Shown: in pieces, positions 27,665 to 35,724 of the stretch
Numbering within the stretch: the first letter of the stretch is position 1
How the letters are laid out: each line of letters starts with the position of its first letter
Assembly: GCF_014904695.1 (NCBI RefSeq)
Contig: NZ_JACXXN010000002.1
Location: 372,001 to 436,000 of the forward strand
From: Nostoc sp. MG11
Lineage (GTDB): Bacteria > Cyanobacteriota > Cyanobacteriia > Cyanobacteriales > Nostocaceae
Direction of reading: 5' to 3'
DNA length: 64,000 nucleotides
Translations under genes and position numbers: made by a program
Notes under the pieces: model-generated
What the model was told of the DNA's origin: nothing
Databases searched by the model: none
The model's input: the letters and a program-made list of their open reading frames with translations, nothing else

Positions 27665-27945
27665 GAGCCTTTGATACTCGTGAGCGAGTCTTTTATACTC
27701 GTGAATGAGTCTTTTATACTCGTGAATGAGTCTTTGAACTCCGTTAATGAACCTCGGAGCTTCGTTAATGAACCTCGGAGCTTCGTTAATGAACCTCGGA
27801 GCTTCGTTCGTGAACCTCAGAGCTTCGTTAATGAATCTCAGAGCTTCGTTGATGAACCTCGGAACTTCGTTAATGAAGCTTTGAACTCCATTAATTAACC
27901 TCAAAGCTTCATTCATGAACCTCGGAGCTTCGTTGATGAGTCTTT
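27665..27945. repeat. 21-bp tandem repeat array (VNTR)
   Basis: About thirteen units of a 21-bp repeat. The core is GTTAATGAACCTCGGAGCTTC; the first units are TCGTGAATGAGTCTTTTATAC variants. The array lies between the CHAT gene and a Uma2 gene. Because 21 is a multiple of three, it is open on both strands (heptapeptides like NEPRSFV or NEAPRFI). The units abut without spacers, so it is not CRISPR. I do not call either ORF a gene. Confidence 0.9.
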
Positions 27946-27953
27946 ACAGCAAT

Positions 27954-28661
27954 TCAGGTGAGAGAATCAGGATCTATGCCGAGCGATCGTAACTGCTCTG
28001 CTAGCAATTGGGCTTCTTGTTGTGCTTGCTGTGCTTGCTGGATTTGTTGTTGAAATTGTTTGATCTGTTCTTCTGGTGTTAAAAACCGTTCACCTTGCTC
28101 GTCATACCAATACAACCACTCGCGCGGAATGCCAAGATAAGTTCCCTGTTCTATGCCAATCGCTAAACCTACCTCTGGTAACCAAACGCGATCGCCATTA
28201 AGTAATTCATAAGCATTATTAACTAATTTGTAAACTTCTAAACGTGGCTTGTCGCAACGAAATGGGTTGTAAACTACATAATACAAAAACCCCAATCTTG
28301 CATACTCTGCTTTCTTGGTTGAGTACTCACCACGATCTATCTGAGATACCACCTCAAGTACTAATATTGGTAGTTTCTTTTCTTCCCAAAGCACATAACT
28401 GGGACGTAGGTTTTCATCATAAAATCGCTTTACACCCAAACTCAAAAACGCATCTGGGACTATCGCTGGTAAATTTGGGTCGTAATAAATACCCATGCGA
28501 ATACCAAAAAACCAATCCATCCTATCTGCCCAAGCATTTGCCAATATAGTTCTGAGTAAATCAGGAATTGATTTTTGTAATTGATTATCTACCGGGGTAT
28601 CGTCAGAGTCAGGTAGTTCTTTTGAAGAGGGCAAACGAGCTGATGGATCGTAATTTACCAT
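27954..28661 (-). CDS. Uma2 family protein (DUF820, PD-(D/E)XK nuclease fold)
   Basis: A 235-residue member of the Uma2/DUF820 family, very abundant in cyanobacteria. The PD-(D/E)XK-like residues lie in PAIVPDAFLSLG and ILVLEVVSQ, followed by KKAEYARLGFLYYVVYNP. The C-terminal tail is a Gln-rich coiled coil (QQQIQQAQQAQQEAQLLAEQLRSLG). The biochemical role is unsettled; nuclease activity is predicted by fold only. A close paralogue lies 64 bp upstream on the same strand, and the two share their last ~35 bp almost exactly, so they arose by tandem duplication. Confidence 0.88.
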   Translation of the reverse strand: MVNYDPSARLPSSKELPDSDDTPVDNQLQKSIPDLLRTILANAWADRMDWFFGIRMGIYYDPNLPAIVPDAFLSLGVKRFYDENLRPSYVLWEEKKLPILVLEVVSQIDRGEYSTKKAEYARLGFLYYVVYNPFRCDKPRLEVYKLVNNAYELLNGDRVWLPEVGLAIGIEQGTYLGIPREWLYWYDEQGERFLTPEEQIKQFQQQIQQAQQAQQEAQLLAEQLRSLGIDPDSLT

Positions 28662-28725
28662 GATGGATTTACCGTTTCTCAGTTATTAGCGGATTACATC
28701 TGAAACGATGATTCTTGATAGCAAT

Positions 28726-29508
28726 TCAAGTGAGAGAATCAGGATCTATGCCGAGCGATCGCAACCGTTCTCGTAATAATTGGGTTTCTTGCTGTGCTTG
28801 CTGAGCTTTTTGTTCTGCCTGCTGAGCTTTTTGTTCTGCCTGCTGAGCTTTTTGTTCTGCCTGCTGAGCTTTTTGTTCTGCCTGCTGAGCTTTTTGTTCA
28901 GCAAGTTTTTCCTTTTCTTCTGGTGTTAAAAGCCTTTGCCCTTGCTGATTATACCAATACATCCACTCGCGCGGAATGCCTAGATAAGCTCCTTGTTCTA
29001 TGCCAATTCCTAAACCAATCTCTGGTAGCCAAACAGGATTACCATCTTGAAATTCATAAACATTATTAACTAATTTGTAAACTTCTAAACGTGGCTTACG
29101 GCGACGAAATGGATTGTAAACTACATAATACAAAATCCCCAATCTTGCATACTCTGCTTTCTTGGTTGAGTACTCACCGCGATATGTTTGAGATACCACT
29201 TCCAGCACTAATATAGGTACTCTCTTCTCTTCCCAAAGCACATAACTGGGGCGGAGGTTTTGATCATAAAATCGCTCTATGCCCAAACTCAAAAATCCAT
29301 CTGGGACTATCGCTGGTAAATCTGGGTCATGATAAATTCCCATATCTATACCAAAAAACCAATCCATACGTTCTGCCCAAACCATCGCTAAGATAACTTT
29401 GAGTAAACCTGGAATTATATTTTGTAATTCGTTATCCACTGGGGTGTCATCAGAATCTGGCAGTTCCTCAGATGAGGGCAAGCAAGCTAAGGGATTGTAC
29501 TCTAGCAT
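28726..29508 (-). CDS. Uma2 family protein, second tandem paralogue
   Basis: A 260-residue paralogue of the downstream Uma2 gene, with the same blocks (PAIVPDGFLSLG, ILVLEVVSQ, KKAEYARLGILYYVVYNP). It differs mainly in the tail, where the heptapeptide AEQKAQQ is repeated about five times from perfect 21-bp DNA repeats (~28794-28895), extending a coiled coil. Both paralogues keep the predicted catalytic residues. The repeat copy number is likely unstable. The family is widespread in Nostoc, often in several copies, and its physiological role is not known. Confidence 0.88.
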   Translation of the reverse strand: MLEYNPLACLPSSEELPDSDDTPVDNELQNIIPGLLKVILAMVWAERMDWFFGIDMGIYHDPDLPAIVPDGFLSLGIERFYDQNLRPSYVLWEEKRVPILVLEVVSQTYRGEYSTKKAEYARLGILYYVVYNPFRRRKPRLEVYKLVNNVYEFQDGNPVWLPEIGLGIGIEQGAYLGIPREWMYWYNQQGQRLLTPEEKEKLAEQKAQQAEQKAQQAEQKAQQAEQKAQQAEQKAQQAQQETQLLRERLRSLGIDPDSLT

Positions 29509-29824
29509 GATGGCTTTAGTGATTATCTCTTAATTTCAGATCGTAGACGTAATTAACTGTTATGAGTGTGAGAGAAAGTTACGCACTTGCGATCCGCTTA
29601 TTAATCCTGTCTCTCCACCAGCGATCGCGTTTGCATAAACTTATGTTCTAATTGCAACGTAGTACTTAGCTATATCGGAGGAGAATCGACATTATACATC
29701 ATAAATTTCTGTTGCAATTAGTACCGCTTAGAGCTAGCGCAAAGTGGACAATTTGACAATCTTTGATCCTAAATCTACTTGGCGTATAGTCTTATATCTA
29801 TCCGCATGCAACAAGACTTGATTT
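29509..29824. other. Intergenic region upstream of nrdJ
   Basis: About 315 bases between the divergent Uma2 and nrdJ genes. Both promoters must lie here. I see a HIP1 octamer but no recognisable NrdR box or riboswitch. No ORF of coding quality. Confidence 0.35.
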
Positions 29825-31072
29825 ATGGTTCGAGAGCTTGAACGAAAACGCCAGAGTGCAAAGTTTCCTGAAACTGCCCCTGCTGCCAATCCTGTATTTT
29901 TCAGAACTTACAGCCGCCGTACAGCGGCAGGGTTGAGAGAAACATGGGATGAGGTATGCGATCGCACCCTAACAGGTTTAATCAAGTTGGGGAAACTACG
30001 CCCAGAAGAAGTTGCCACACTAGATCTGATGCAACGAAGCTTGAAAGCTCTGCCCAGTGGGCGCTGGTTATGGGTTGGTGGTACAGACTGGATAACTAAG
30101 CCCAAGAACTTTTCTGGGGCTTATAATTGCACCTCCACTAATCTAGAAGACTGGAGTGCCTTCGGATTAATGATGGATTTAGCAATGATGGGCTGTGGTA
30201 CTGGAGCCGTCCTAGAACCACAATATATTAATCAGTTGCCACCCATCCGCAATCATTTAAATGTCACTGTACAAGGTGAAATTGGTAGCACACCTAAACA
30301 ACTCCGTCGTGAATATACTGAAACCTATATAGAAGGCAACAGCGTCACTATTCACGTGGGAGATAGCCGCGAAGGTTGGGTTGAATCATATCAAACCCTG
30401 TTGAAACTCTCTACTGATGAACGATTTACCAAAGTAGAGACGCAAAATTTTGCGTCTGTACAAGTATTAGTCGATATCAGCGACGTACGTAAAGCAGGAG
30501 AAACTCTTAACGGCTTTGGAGGAGTTGCTAATCCTGTTAAATTGCCTGGACTTTATCAGCGTTGTGCATCCATTCTCAATAAAGCTGTAGGCAGACAATT
30601 AAGTTCAGTTGAATGCTGTTTGTTAATCGATCAAGCTGCTGTCACAATTGTTGCCGGCAATATCCGAAGAAGTGCAGGGATGCGTCAATTTACGGCTGAC
30701 GACCAACAAGCAGCCAGTGCCAAAGATAATTTATGGCAGCAGGACGAAAATGGCAACTGGCGAATTGATCCAGAGCGTGATGCTCTGAGGATGGCAAATC
30801 ATACTAGAGTTTTTCACCGCAAACCGACATTAGAAGAATGTCTGAATGCTGTCCGTAAACAGTATTACAGTGGTGAGGGAGCAATTCAATGGGCTGGTGA
30901 AGCTGTAGCTAGAGCGAACATTGATTTGCTGTCAACACCAGCATTGAAAGTAGAATTTTTGCAATCTTACGAACAAGGAAAAGCAAAACAGTGGTTGCAG
31001 GAACGCTATCCCAACTTTGATGCTAATGAACTAGAACATCGTTTGGCTCGTTATGGGCTGAATCCGTGTGGT
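29825..31072 (+). CDS. nrdJ: Adenosylcobalamin-dependent ribonucleotide reductase, exon 1
   Basis: Encodes residues 1-416 of a class II ribonucleoside-triphosphate reductase of the monomeric RTPR type. The enzyme uses a 5'-deoxyadenosyl radical from B12 to make deoxynucleotides without oxygen. Visible blocks include PSGRWLWVGGTDW, FSGAYNCTSTN (first redox cysteine), GCGTGAV and GLNPCG. The exon ends after the Cys-Gly codons of the conserved NPCGE loop; the next bases, AAG TAA, stop translation in unspliced RNA. Joining to the exon at 31385 restores NPCGEIIGSNFHCN and a 773-residue protein, a normal length for this class. The ATG at 29825 is the chosen start. Confidence 0.93.
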
Positions 31073-31384
31073 AAGTAATTTTGCCTCACGTTAAACACCG
31101 GAGAAAATCGGTGAACCCTGCGATTGGGAATACCGAGGTAATCAGAGAGATTAAAGCACCTTTGACACCGTACAGACTAGAGAGTGAACCTTTTTACAAT
31201 TTAAAATAAATGTGAATTGTAAAAAGAATATAATCTGGGTTTTACTCCCGTTTTTAACAACGGCTCCACGAGTCTCCGGCTACTAATGATATTTTTAATC
31301 TTTAGTAGAAAATATAGTCGGATCTACGGGGAATTAAGAACTCGTAGAACTAGAGGATAAAAAGCCTCTAGGATAACAAAAATG
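31073..31384 (+). ncRNA. Group I intron (312 nt) in nrdJ
   Basis: The 5' exon ends in U (GGT) and the intron ends in G, as group I splicing requires. An internal guide GCCTCACG (31083-31090) pairs with the exon end CGTGTGGT, with a G.U pair at the splice site and one U.U mismatch. P7 is supported by GACTA (31175-31179) and TAGTC (31315-31319) in R- and S-like contexts (CAGACTA, AATATAGTCGG). Other stems: 31096-31113, CTTTTTACAATT/AATTGTAAAAAG (31190-31226), 31324-31347 (P9-like), 31350-31371. It has no ORF, so no homing endonuclease. Splicing was not tested here. Confidence 0.9.
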
Positions 31385-32458
31385 GAAATTATCGGCAGTA
31401 ACTTCCACTGCAATTTGTCAGAAGTCCACCTGAATCAAATAGATCCATATAATTACAAAGAACAAGAGGAAGCTTTCACTGCTGGAGCATTATCTGTAGC
31501 AGCACTTTTGAATCACAAATTCTTAGAACCTCGCTATCAATACAGCCGTGAATTAGACCCAATTGTCGGGGTTTCTTTCACAGGTTTATTTGATTTCTTT
31601 GTCCACGCTTTTGGCGTTGATTGGCTACGCTGGTGGGCCGAAGGAAGACCTGTAACTGAACAAGGATTAGAATTTAAGCGCCAGGAAGAAAAATATTTAA
31701 GTTCTTGGAGAGATATTGTACATCGGGTAGTTTGGGATTACTGCGATCGCCACAATCTTAAACGTCCAAATCGCTGCACCACAGTCCAACCTAGTGGCAC
31801 TAAAGCTTTATTAACTAATGCTAGTTCAGGCTGGCATCCCCCCAAAGCCCAAAGATTTATTCGGCGGATTACTTTCGGTAAAAATGACCCAGTAGCCTTA
31901 GCTTGTATTGACTATGGTTATAATGTCATTCCCTCTCAATCTGACAAAGATGAACAGGGCAATTTGCTCAACGATCCCTTTGATCCACGAGTGAGTGAAT
32001 GGTTAGTAGAAATCCCTGTTTCTGTACCTTGGGCTGATTTATCTGGTGCTGATGAAGTTGATGTTTCTCAATTTTCAGTCTTAGCTCAATTTGATTTTGT
32101 TCTCCAAGTCCAGCGTTGGTACGTTACTCATAATACATCGGCTACTTTGGAACTGCGCTCTGATGAAATTGAACCTTTGGGACAGAAAATATACGAAGCT
32201 ATTCAAAATAATGAAGGATATATTTCTGCAGCTCTTTTAGCCCGTTTTGATGACTTGCAATCATTCCCACGTTTACCGTTTGAACCAATAGATAAAATCA
32301 CCTACGAACGTTTGAATCAAGAAGTGAAAGCACGACGCAAAACAGATGATTTCTGTGCAGTATTAAGCCGCTATGACTTAGGTGAATTGTCAGAGGCCGG
32401 CCCTAGTGGTTGTGATTCTGATAAGTGTATGTTTCCCGATCAGCAACCAAACTCATAA
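31385..32458 (+). CDS. nrdJ: Adenosylcobalamin-dependent ribonucleotide reductase, exon 2
   Basis: Encodes residues 417-773 of the class II reductase, starting with the catalytic Glu of the NPCGE loop (E-I-I-G-S-N). Blocks typical of the family follow: SVTGLFD-like VGVSFTGLFDFF, RCTTVQPSGTKALLTNASSGWHPP, RFIRRI, and a C-terminal CDSDKCMFP pair that re-reduces the active site. An apparent ATG at 31382 overlaps the intron's last bases and is not a real start. The TAA stop (32456-32458) also serves as one copy of the 3-bp target duplication of a MITE. Confidence 0.93.
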   Translation, partial: EIIGSNFHCNLSEVHLNQIDPYNYKEQEEAFTAGALSVAALLNHKFLEPRYQYSRELDPIVGVSFTGLFDFFVHAFGVDWLRWWAEGRPVTEQGLEFKRQEEKYLSSWRDIVHRVVWDYCDRHNLKRPNRCTTVQPSGTKALLTNASSGWHPPKAQRFIRRITFGKNDPVALACIDYGYNVIPSQSDKDEQGNLLNDPFDPRVSEWLVEIPVSVPWADLSGADEVDVSQFSVLAQFDFVLQVQRWYVTHNTSATLELRSDEIEPLGQKIYEAIQNNEGYISAALLARFDDLQSFPRLPFEPIDKITYERLNQEVKARRKTDDFCAVLSRYDLGELSEAGPSGCDSDKCMFPDQQPNS

Positions 32459-32613
32459 GAGGATGTTTGTAAAGTTCAAGATGGTATAAAAATGTCATTC
32501 TGAGTGGAGCAAAGCGTAAGGAAGAATCTAAGTCTTTGACTACATACACCAGATGTTTCATTCCGCTACGCTGCATTGAACATGACAGGCAAAGACCCTT
32601 TTAAAACATCCTC
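32459..32613. mobile_element. MITE with GAGGATGTTT ends and TAA target duplication
   Basis: A 155-bp element with inverted ends GAGGATGTTT...AAACATCCTC, the inner bases also similar (TAAAG / CTTTTA). It is flanked on both sides by TAA (32456-32458 and 32614-32616). A 3-bp TNA duplication is known for some IS5-family relatives. The interior has no ORF. The same end sequence occurs at ~54300 next to a decayed transposase fragment. It lies between the nrdJ stop codon and the nrdJ terminator. Confidence 0.8.
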
Positions 32614-32663
32614 TAAGGCAAAATAACTATCAACTTAGGATAGGTACTTATCATTACAATAAA

Positions 32664-32702
32664 CAGCAGTGGTTTGCTCCGAAATTAAACCACTGCTTTT
32701 TT
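32664..32702 (+). terminator. Rho-independent terminator of nrdJ
   Basis: AGCAGTGGTTT (32665-32675) pairs with AAACCACTGCT (32687-32697) and runs into a T tract. It is 206 bp from the nrdJ stop, the distance being increased by the inserted MITE. The stem is perfect over 11 bp. Confidence 0.88.
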
Positions 32703-32954
32703 ATCACTGGAGTTTTGTGGGTAATGATAGAATAACTCAGCAGTGTGCAGCAGATTTATTACAGAAGTTGGGAAAAGGGAGAAAGGGATTGAATTTTTCT
32801 TGTTTTCTTTTCTCACCTCTTGCAAAAGTACCTTTTACAAGAGGTCTAATTAGTTGTAAATAGTATTCCTTGTGACATTCAACCCTACAGCGCTGGACAC
32901 GTTACGATCAGTTAAAAAGTGATAATTTTTTACGACAGCGCTAGGAGAATCTTA

Positions 32955-33173
32955 ATGTTCATTGATGAATTGTCACCTATATTCCGAGAATTGACTCAGC
33001 ATCCAGTTTCATTTCTGGGTGGGTTCTTCTCTGGTGTACTTCGACTCAACCTTGCAGACGATCCTGTTAAAGGTTGGCTGGATCAACAGATCCGCTCTAA
33101 CAGTTACACCATTACCATAACTGAGGCACATAACGGCAAAGCCACTGGCCCTCAGCAGATTTCAATTGAGTAG
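32955..33173 (+). CDS. Small conserved cyanobacterial protein, function unknown
   Basis: A 72-residue protein starting at the ATG at 32955, with AGGAGAAT directly upstream as ribosome-binding site. The frame extends further upstream, but that part lacks coding character. The protein has a hydrophobic middle (SFLGGFFSGVLRLNLADDP) and a beta-rich C-terminus (SYTITITEAHNGK). It looks like a conserved short cyanobacterial hypothetical. No partner genes are visible. A hairpin follows 6 bp after the stop. Confidence 0.72.
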   Translation: MFIDELSPIFRELTQHPVSFLGGFFSGVLRLNLADDPVKGWLDQQIRSNSYTITITEAHNGKATGPQQISIE

Positions 33174-33178
33174 ATTTT

Positions 33179-33222
33179 AGGTAATGATACCCTCCCGCGT
33201 CACAATTAAACGCGGGATTACC
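33179..33222 (+). terminator. Hairpin after the 72-residue gene
   Basis: CCCGCGT (33194-33200) pairs with ACGCGGG (33210-33216). An outer GGTAAT/ATTACC pair extends the stem. There is no T-run, so it is a probable 3' mRNA structure or weak terminator. Confidence 0.6.
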
Positions 33223-33632
33223 TAAGTTACGCCCAGGTTTCCTATTTATCAGGCTCTTGATTCTCCTGAAATCAGTTGGGCGTTATTAGAAGTATTTATG
33301 AAAACTACGATGAAAATAATATGAAACTATATGTTTAAATTTGATGAGAGTTTGTAAAATCTCATACTTTGAAAAATGCCACAATCAGTTATTATATGAG
33401 CGTATGCGTAAGCTTAGCATGGTACTTGCTTCACCTGGAGAAACCCTAGTAAAGCACTACCTCCAGATAGCACATTTAATTGTAAATAACGTCGCCTGAC
33501 TCGATGGTTTGGTCTTCCACAACATTCACGAATGGCGAATGATGTAGAGGAAATCATGCAATATTTGCAATTTTATTAAATCTGTTTTGCCGCTGAATTA
33601 ATCGCTCTTTGTTGACAATTACGTGATCTCAC
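33223..33632 (+). promoter_or_regulatory. Long leader region of the RRM-protein gene
   Basis: About 400 bases upstream of the RNA-binding protein gene with no credible ORF. Cyanobacterial rbp genes often have long 5' leaders with cold-dependent control, so this is a plausible regulatory leader. I could not identify a specific structure. Confidence 0.4.
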
Positions 33633-33920
33633 ATGACTATTTACGTTGGAAACCTCTCCTACAGTGCTACCGAAGCAGACTTAAGAGCCGTATTTGCAGA
33701 CTACGGCGAGGTCAAAAGAGTTGTTTTGCCTACTGACCGCGAAACAGGTAGGATGCGTGGCTTTGCCTTTGTTGAAATGAATGATGATGCCCAAGAAGAC
33801 GCAGCTATTACCGAGTTAGATGGCGCAGAATGGATGGGTCGTCAACTCAGAGTCAATAAAGCCAAACCGCGAGAAGAAGATAGCCGACGAGGTGGTTGGG
33901 GTAAAAAGCCAGAGTTTTAA
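33633..33920 (+). CDS. RRM RNA-binding protein (Rbp type)
   Basis: A 95-residue protein consisting of one RNA recognition motif plus a short Arg/Gly tail. RNP2 is IYVGNL (residues 3-8) and RNP1 is RGFAFVEM (~41-48), both canonical. The tail EEDSRRGGWGKKPEF is the short glycine-rich end typical of cyanobacterial Rbp proteins, several of which are cold-induced and bind RNA non-specifically. It is a single gene with a long leader. The exact paralogue letter cannot be decided from sequence alone. Confidence 0.95.
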   Translation: MTIYVGNLSYSATEADLRAVFADYGEVKRVVLPTDRETGRMRGFAFVEMNDDAQEDAAITELDGAEWMGRQLRVNKAKPREEDSRRGGWGKKPEF

Positions 33921-34340
33921 CAAACACGAATAATTATCATAGCAGATTGTTTTCTAGTTACGCAAGACAATGTCGCTGAAATTTACTAGAAACAATGCAA
34001 AATCAAGCAACCTGATAAAATCATGCCCGACTAGTTGCGATCGCCAAACACATATCACAACTAGTTGGTTTTTCCTATGACAGAGTAAAATATCTCAGTA
34101 TATCTATTAAAAAAGTATTTGCTATTGGTGGTGTTTATTCTTAGAAAACAATAAGGTCGAACATTAAGCCTCTGCGTTTTTATGCTTGGAAAACAGAAGC
34201 CGCCAAATATTCATTTCTTTAGTTTATCTAAAATCACATCTAAGTTAGAGACTTACCTTTCTAAGATAGAGGCAGCAACCATAAATTGCCATACACGAAG
34301 ATCACCCAACTAACAGCCCATCGTTAGAGAGAATACAAAA
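33921..34340. other. Intergenic region upstream of fbp
   Basis: About 420 bases between the RRM gene and fbp. There is no ORF of coding quality and no RNA gene was recognised. It must contain the fbp-operon promoter, which I cannot locate. Confidence 0.35.
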
Positions 34341-35390
34341 ATGGCTAAAGCGCCAGAATCTTTAGATTTGTTGATCAACGATCCTACAGACAAAGCTCTA
34401 GATCGTGATTGTACAACCTTATCCCGTCACGTTTTACAGCAACTTCAGAGTTTTTCAGCAGATGCACAGGATTTGAGTGCATTGATGAATCGTATCGCTC
34501 TTGCTGGCAAACTGGTTGCTCGTCGCCTCAGCCGCGCCGGCTTAATGGAAGGCGTTCTGGGATTTACTGGGGAAGTAAATGTGCAAGGAGAATCCGTCAA
34601 AAAGATGGATGTCTATGCCAACGACGTATTTATCTCGGTGTTTAAGCAAAGTGGCTTAGTCTGTCGCTTAGCTTCCGAAGAAATGGAAAACCCCTACTAC
34701 ATACCCGAAAATTGCCCAATTGGTCGCTATACCTTACTGTATGACCCAATTGATGGTTCATCCAATACGGATACTAATTTGAGTTTGGGTTCCATCTTTG
34801 CCATTCGGCAACAGGAAGGAAACGATAGCGATCGCAAGGCAACTGACCTACTGACTAACGGACGTAAGCAAATTGCTGCTGGGTACATCCTATATGGGCC
34901 TAGCACAATGCTGGTCTATACTATAGGTAAGGGCGTTCATTCCTTTGTCCTTGATCCCAGCTTAGGGGAATTTATTCTCACAGAAGAAAATATCCGCATT
35001 CCCAACCACGGTTCTGTTTACAGCGTCAACGAGGGGAATTTTTGGCAGTGGGAAGAATCAATCCGGGAATATATTCGCTACGTCCATCGCACAGAGGGCT
35101 ACACCGCTCGTTATAGTGGGGCGATGGTGAGCGATATTCATAGAATTTTAGTTCAAGGCGGTGTGTTTCTCTACCCAGGCACAATTCAAAAACCAGAAGG
35201 TAAATTGCGCTTGTTATATGAAACTGCTCCCCTGGCTATGTTGATTGAGCAAGCAGGTGGTCGCGCCACTACAGGACTGGTAGATATTCTAGACGTAGTG
35301 CCGAAAAAACTGCATCAGCGCACCCCTCTAATTATTGGTAGTAAAGAGGATGTAGCAAAGGTGGAGTCTTTTATTCAAAACGGTCACTAG
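34341..35390 (+). CDS. fbp: Fructose-1,6-bisphosphatase class I
   Basis: A 349-residue enzyme hydrolysing fructose-1,6-bisphosphate, active in the Calvin cycle and in recycling hexose through the oxidative pentose phosphate pathway. The metal/substrate loop [21 protein letters not shown] and the C-terminal [15 protein letters not shown] block are family hallmarks. Length and motifs are normal for the class I enzyme. It heads the fbp-tal-zwf-opcA cluster, an order I recall from Nostoc punctiforme, where the cluster supplies reductant to heterocysts and for dark heterotrophy. Confidence 0.96.
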   Translation: MAKAPESLDLLINDPTDKALDRDCTTLSRHVLQQLQSFSADAQDLSALMNRIALAGKLVARRLSRAGLMEGVLGFTGEVNVQGESVKKMDVYANDVFISVFKQSGLVCRLASEEMENPYYIPENCPIGRYTLLYDPIDGSSNTDTNLSLGSIFAIRQQEGNDSDRKATDLLTNGRKQIAAGYILYGPSTMLVYTIGKGVHSFVLDPSLGEFILTEENIRIPNHGSVYSVNEGNFWQWEESIREYIRYVHRTEGYTARYSGAMVSDIHRILVQGGVFLYPGTIQKPEGKLRLLYETAPLAMLIEQAGGRATTGLVDILDVVPKKLHQRTPLIIGSKEDVAKVESFIQNGH

Positions 35391-35439
35391 TACAAAGGAA
35401 AAAGCAGAAGGCGCAAATGCTTGACAGTGTATACTTGTT

Positions 35440-35481
35440 GTCTATTTTTAACGTCGGTTTTTTCCGCCGTCAAAAATAGAC
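35440..35481. repeat. Long inverted repeat between fbp and tal
   Basis: GTCTATTTTT..ACGTCGG pairs with CCGCCGT..AAAAATAGAC with one or two mismatches, a stem of ~16 bp and a short T-rich loop. It lies 50 bp after the fbp stop, so it could attenuate read-through into tal or stabilise the fbp mRNA end. Confidence 0.7.
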
Positions 35482-35724
35482 GGGGGTGGAAAGATTGTCA
35501 AAGATGCGTCTGGTGTACGTCAGTAATTAGAAAATTAATCATGGCATTTTGTGGTTGGAATGCAGAATAGCACTTTAATGAATGTGAATTAAAGATTACC
35601 TCAGCTGGTCGATGCAATAAGTGATTGGCAACGTCAGAATTCAAGAGTCACCATCAACTAATATTGATGGGTTTTGCTTGCCTTCACTTGGAAACATCAT
35701 TAACAGGAGTGAAAAACAAGAGCT

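Noticed and set aside
27671-27916. ORFs on both strands through the 21-bp repeats
   Set aside because: They are a consequence of a repeat length divisible by three; there is no ribosome-binding site and no non-repeat coding sequence.
27665-27945. CRISPR array
   Set aside because: Units abut with no unique spacers and no cas genes are present.
31382-32458. A separate gene starting with ATG at 31382
   Set aside because: The ATG straddles the intron's terminal G; the protein continues the reductase of the upstream ORF without overlap, and the 312 bp between has group I intron features.
32669-32863. 64-codon ORF after nrdJ
   Set aside because: It begins inside the nrdJ terminator hairpin and has no coding signature.
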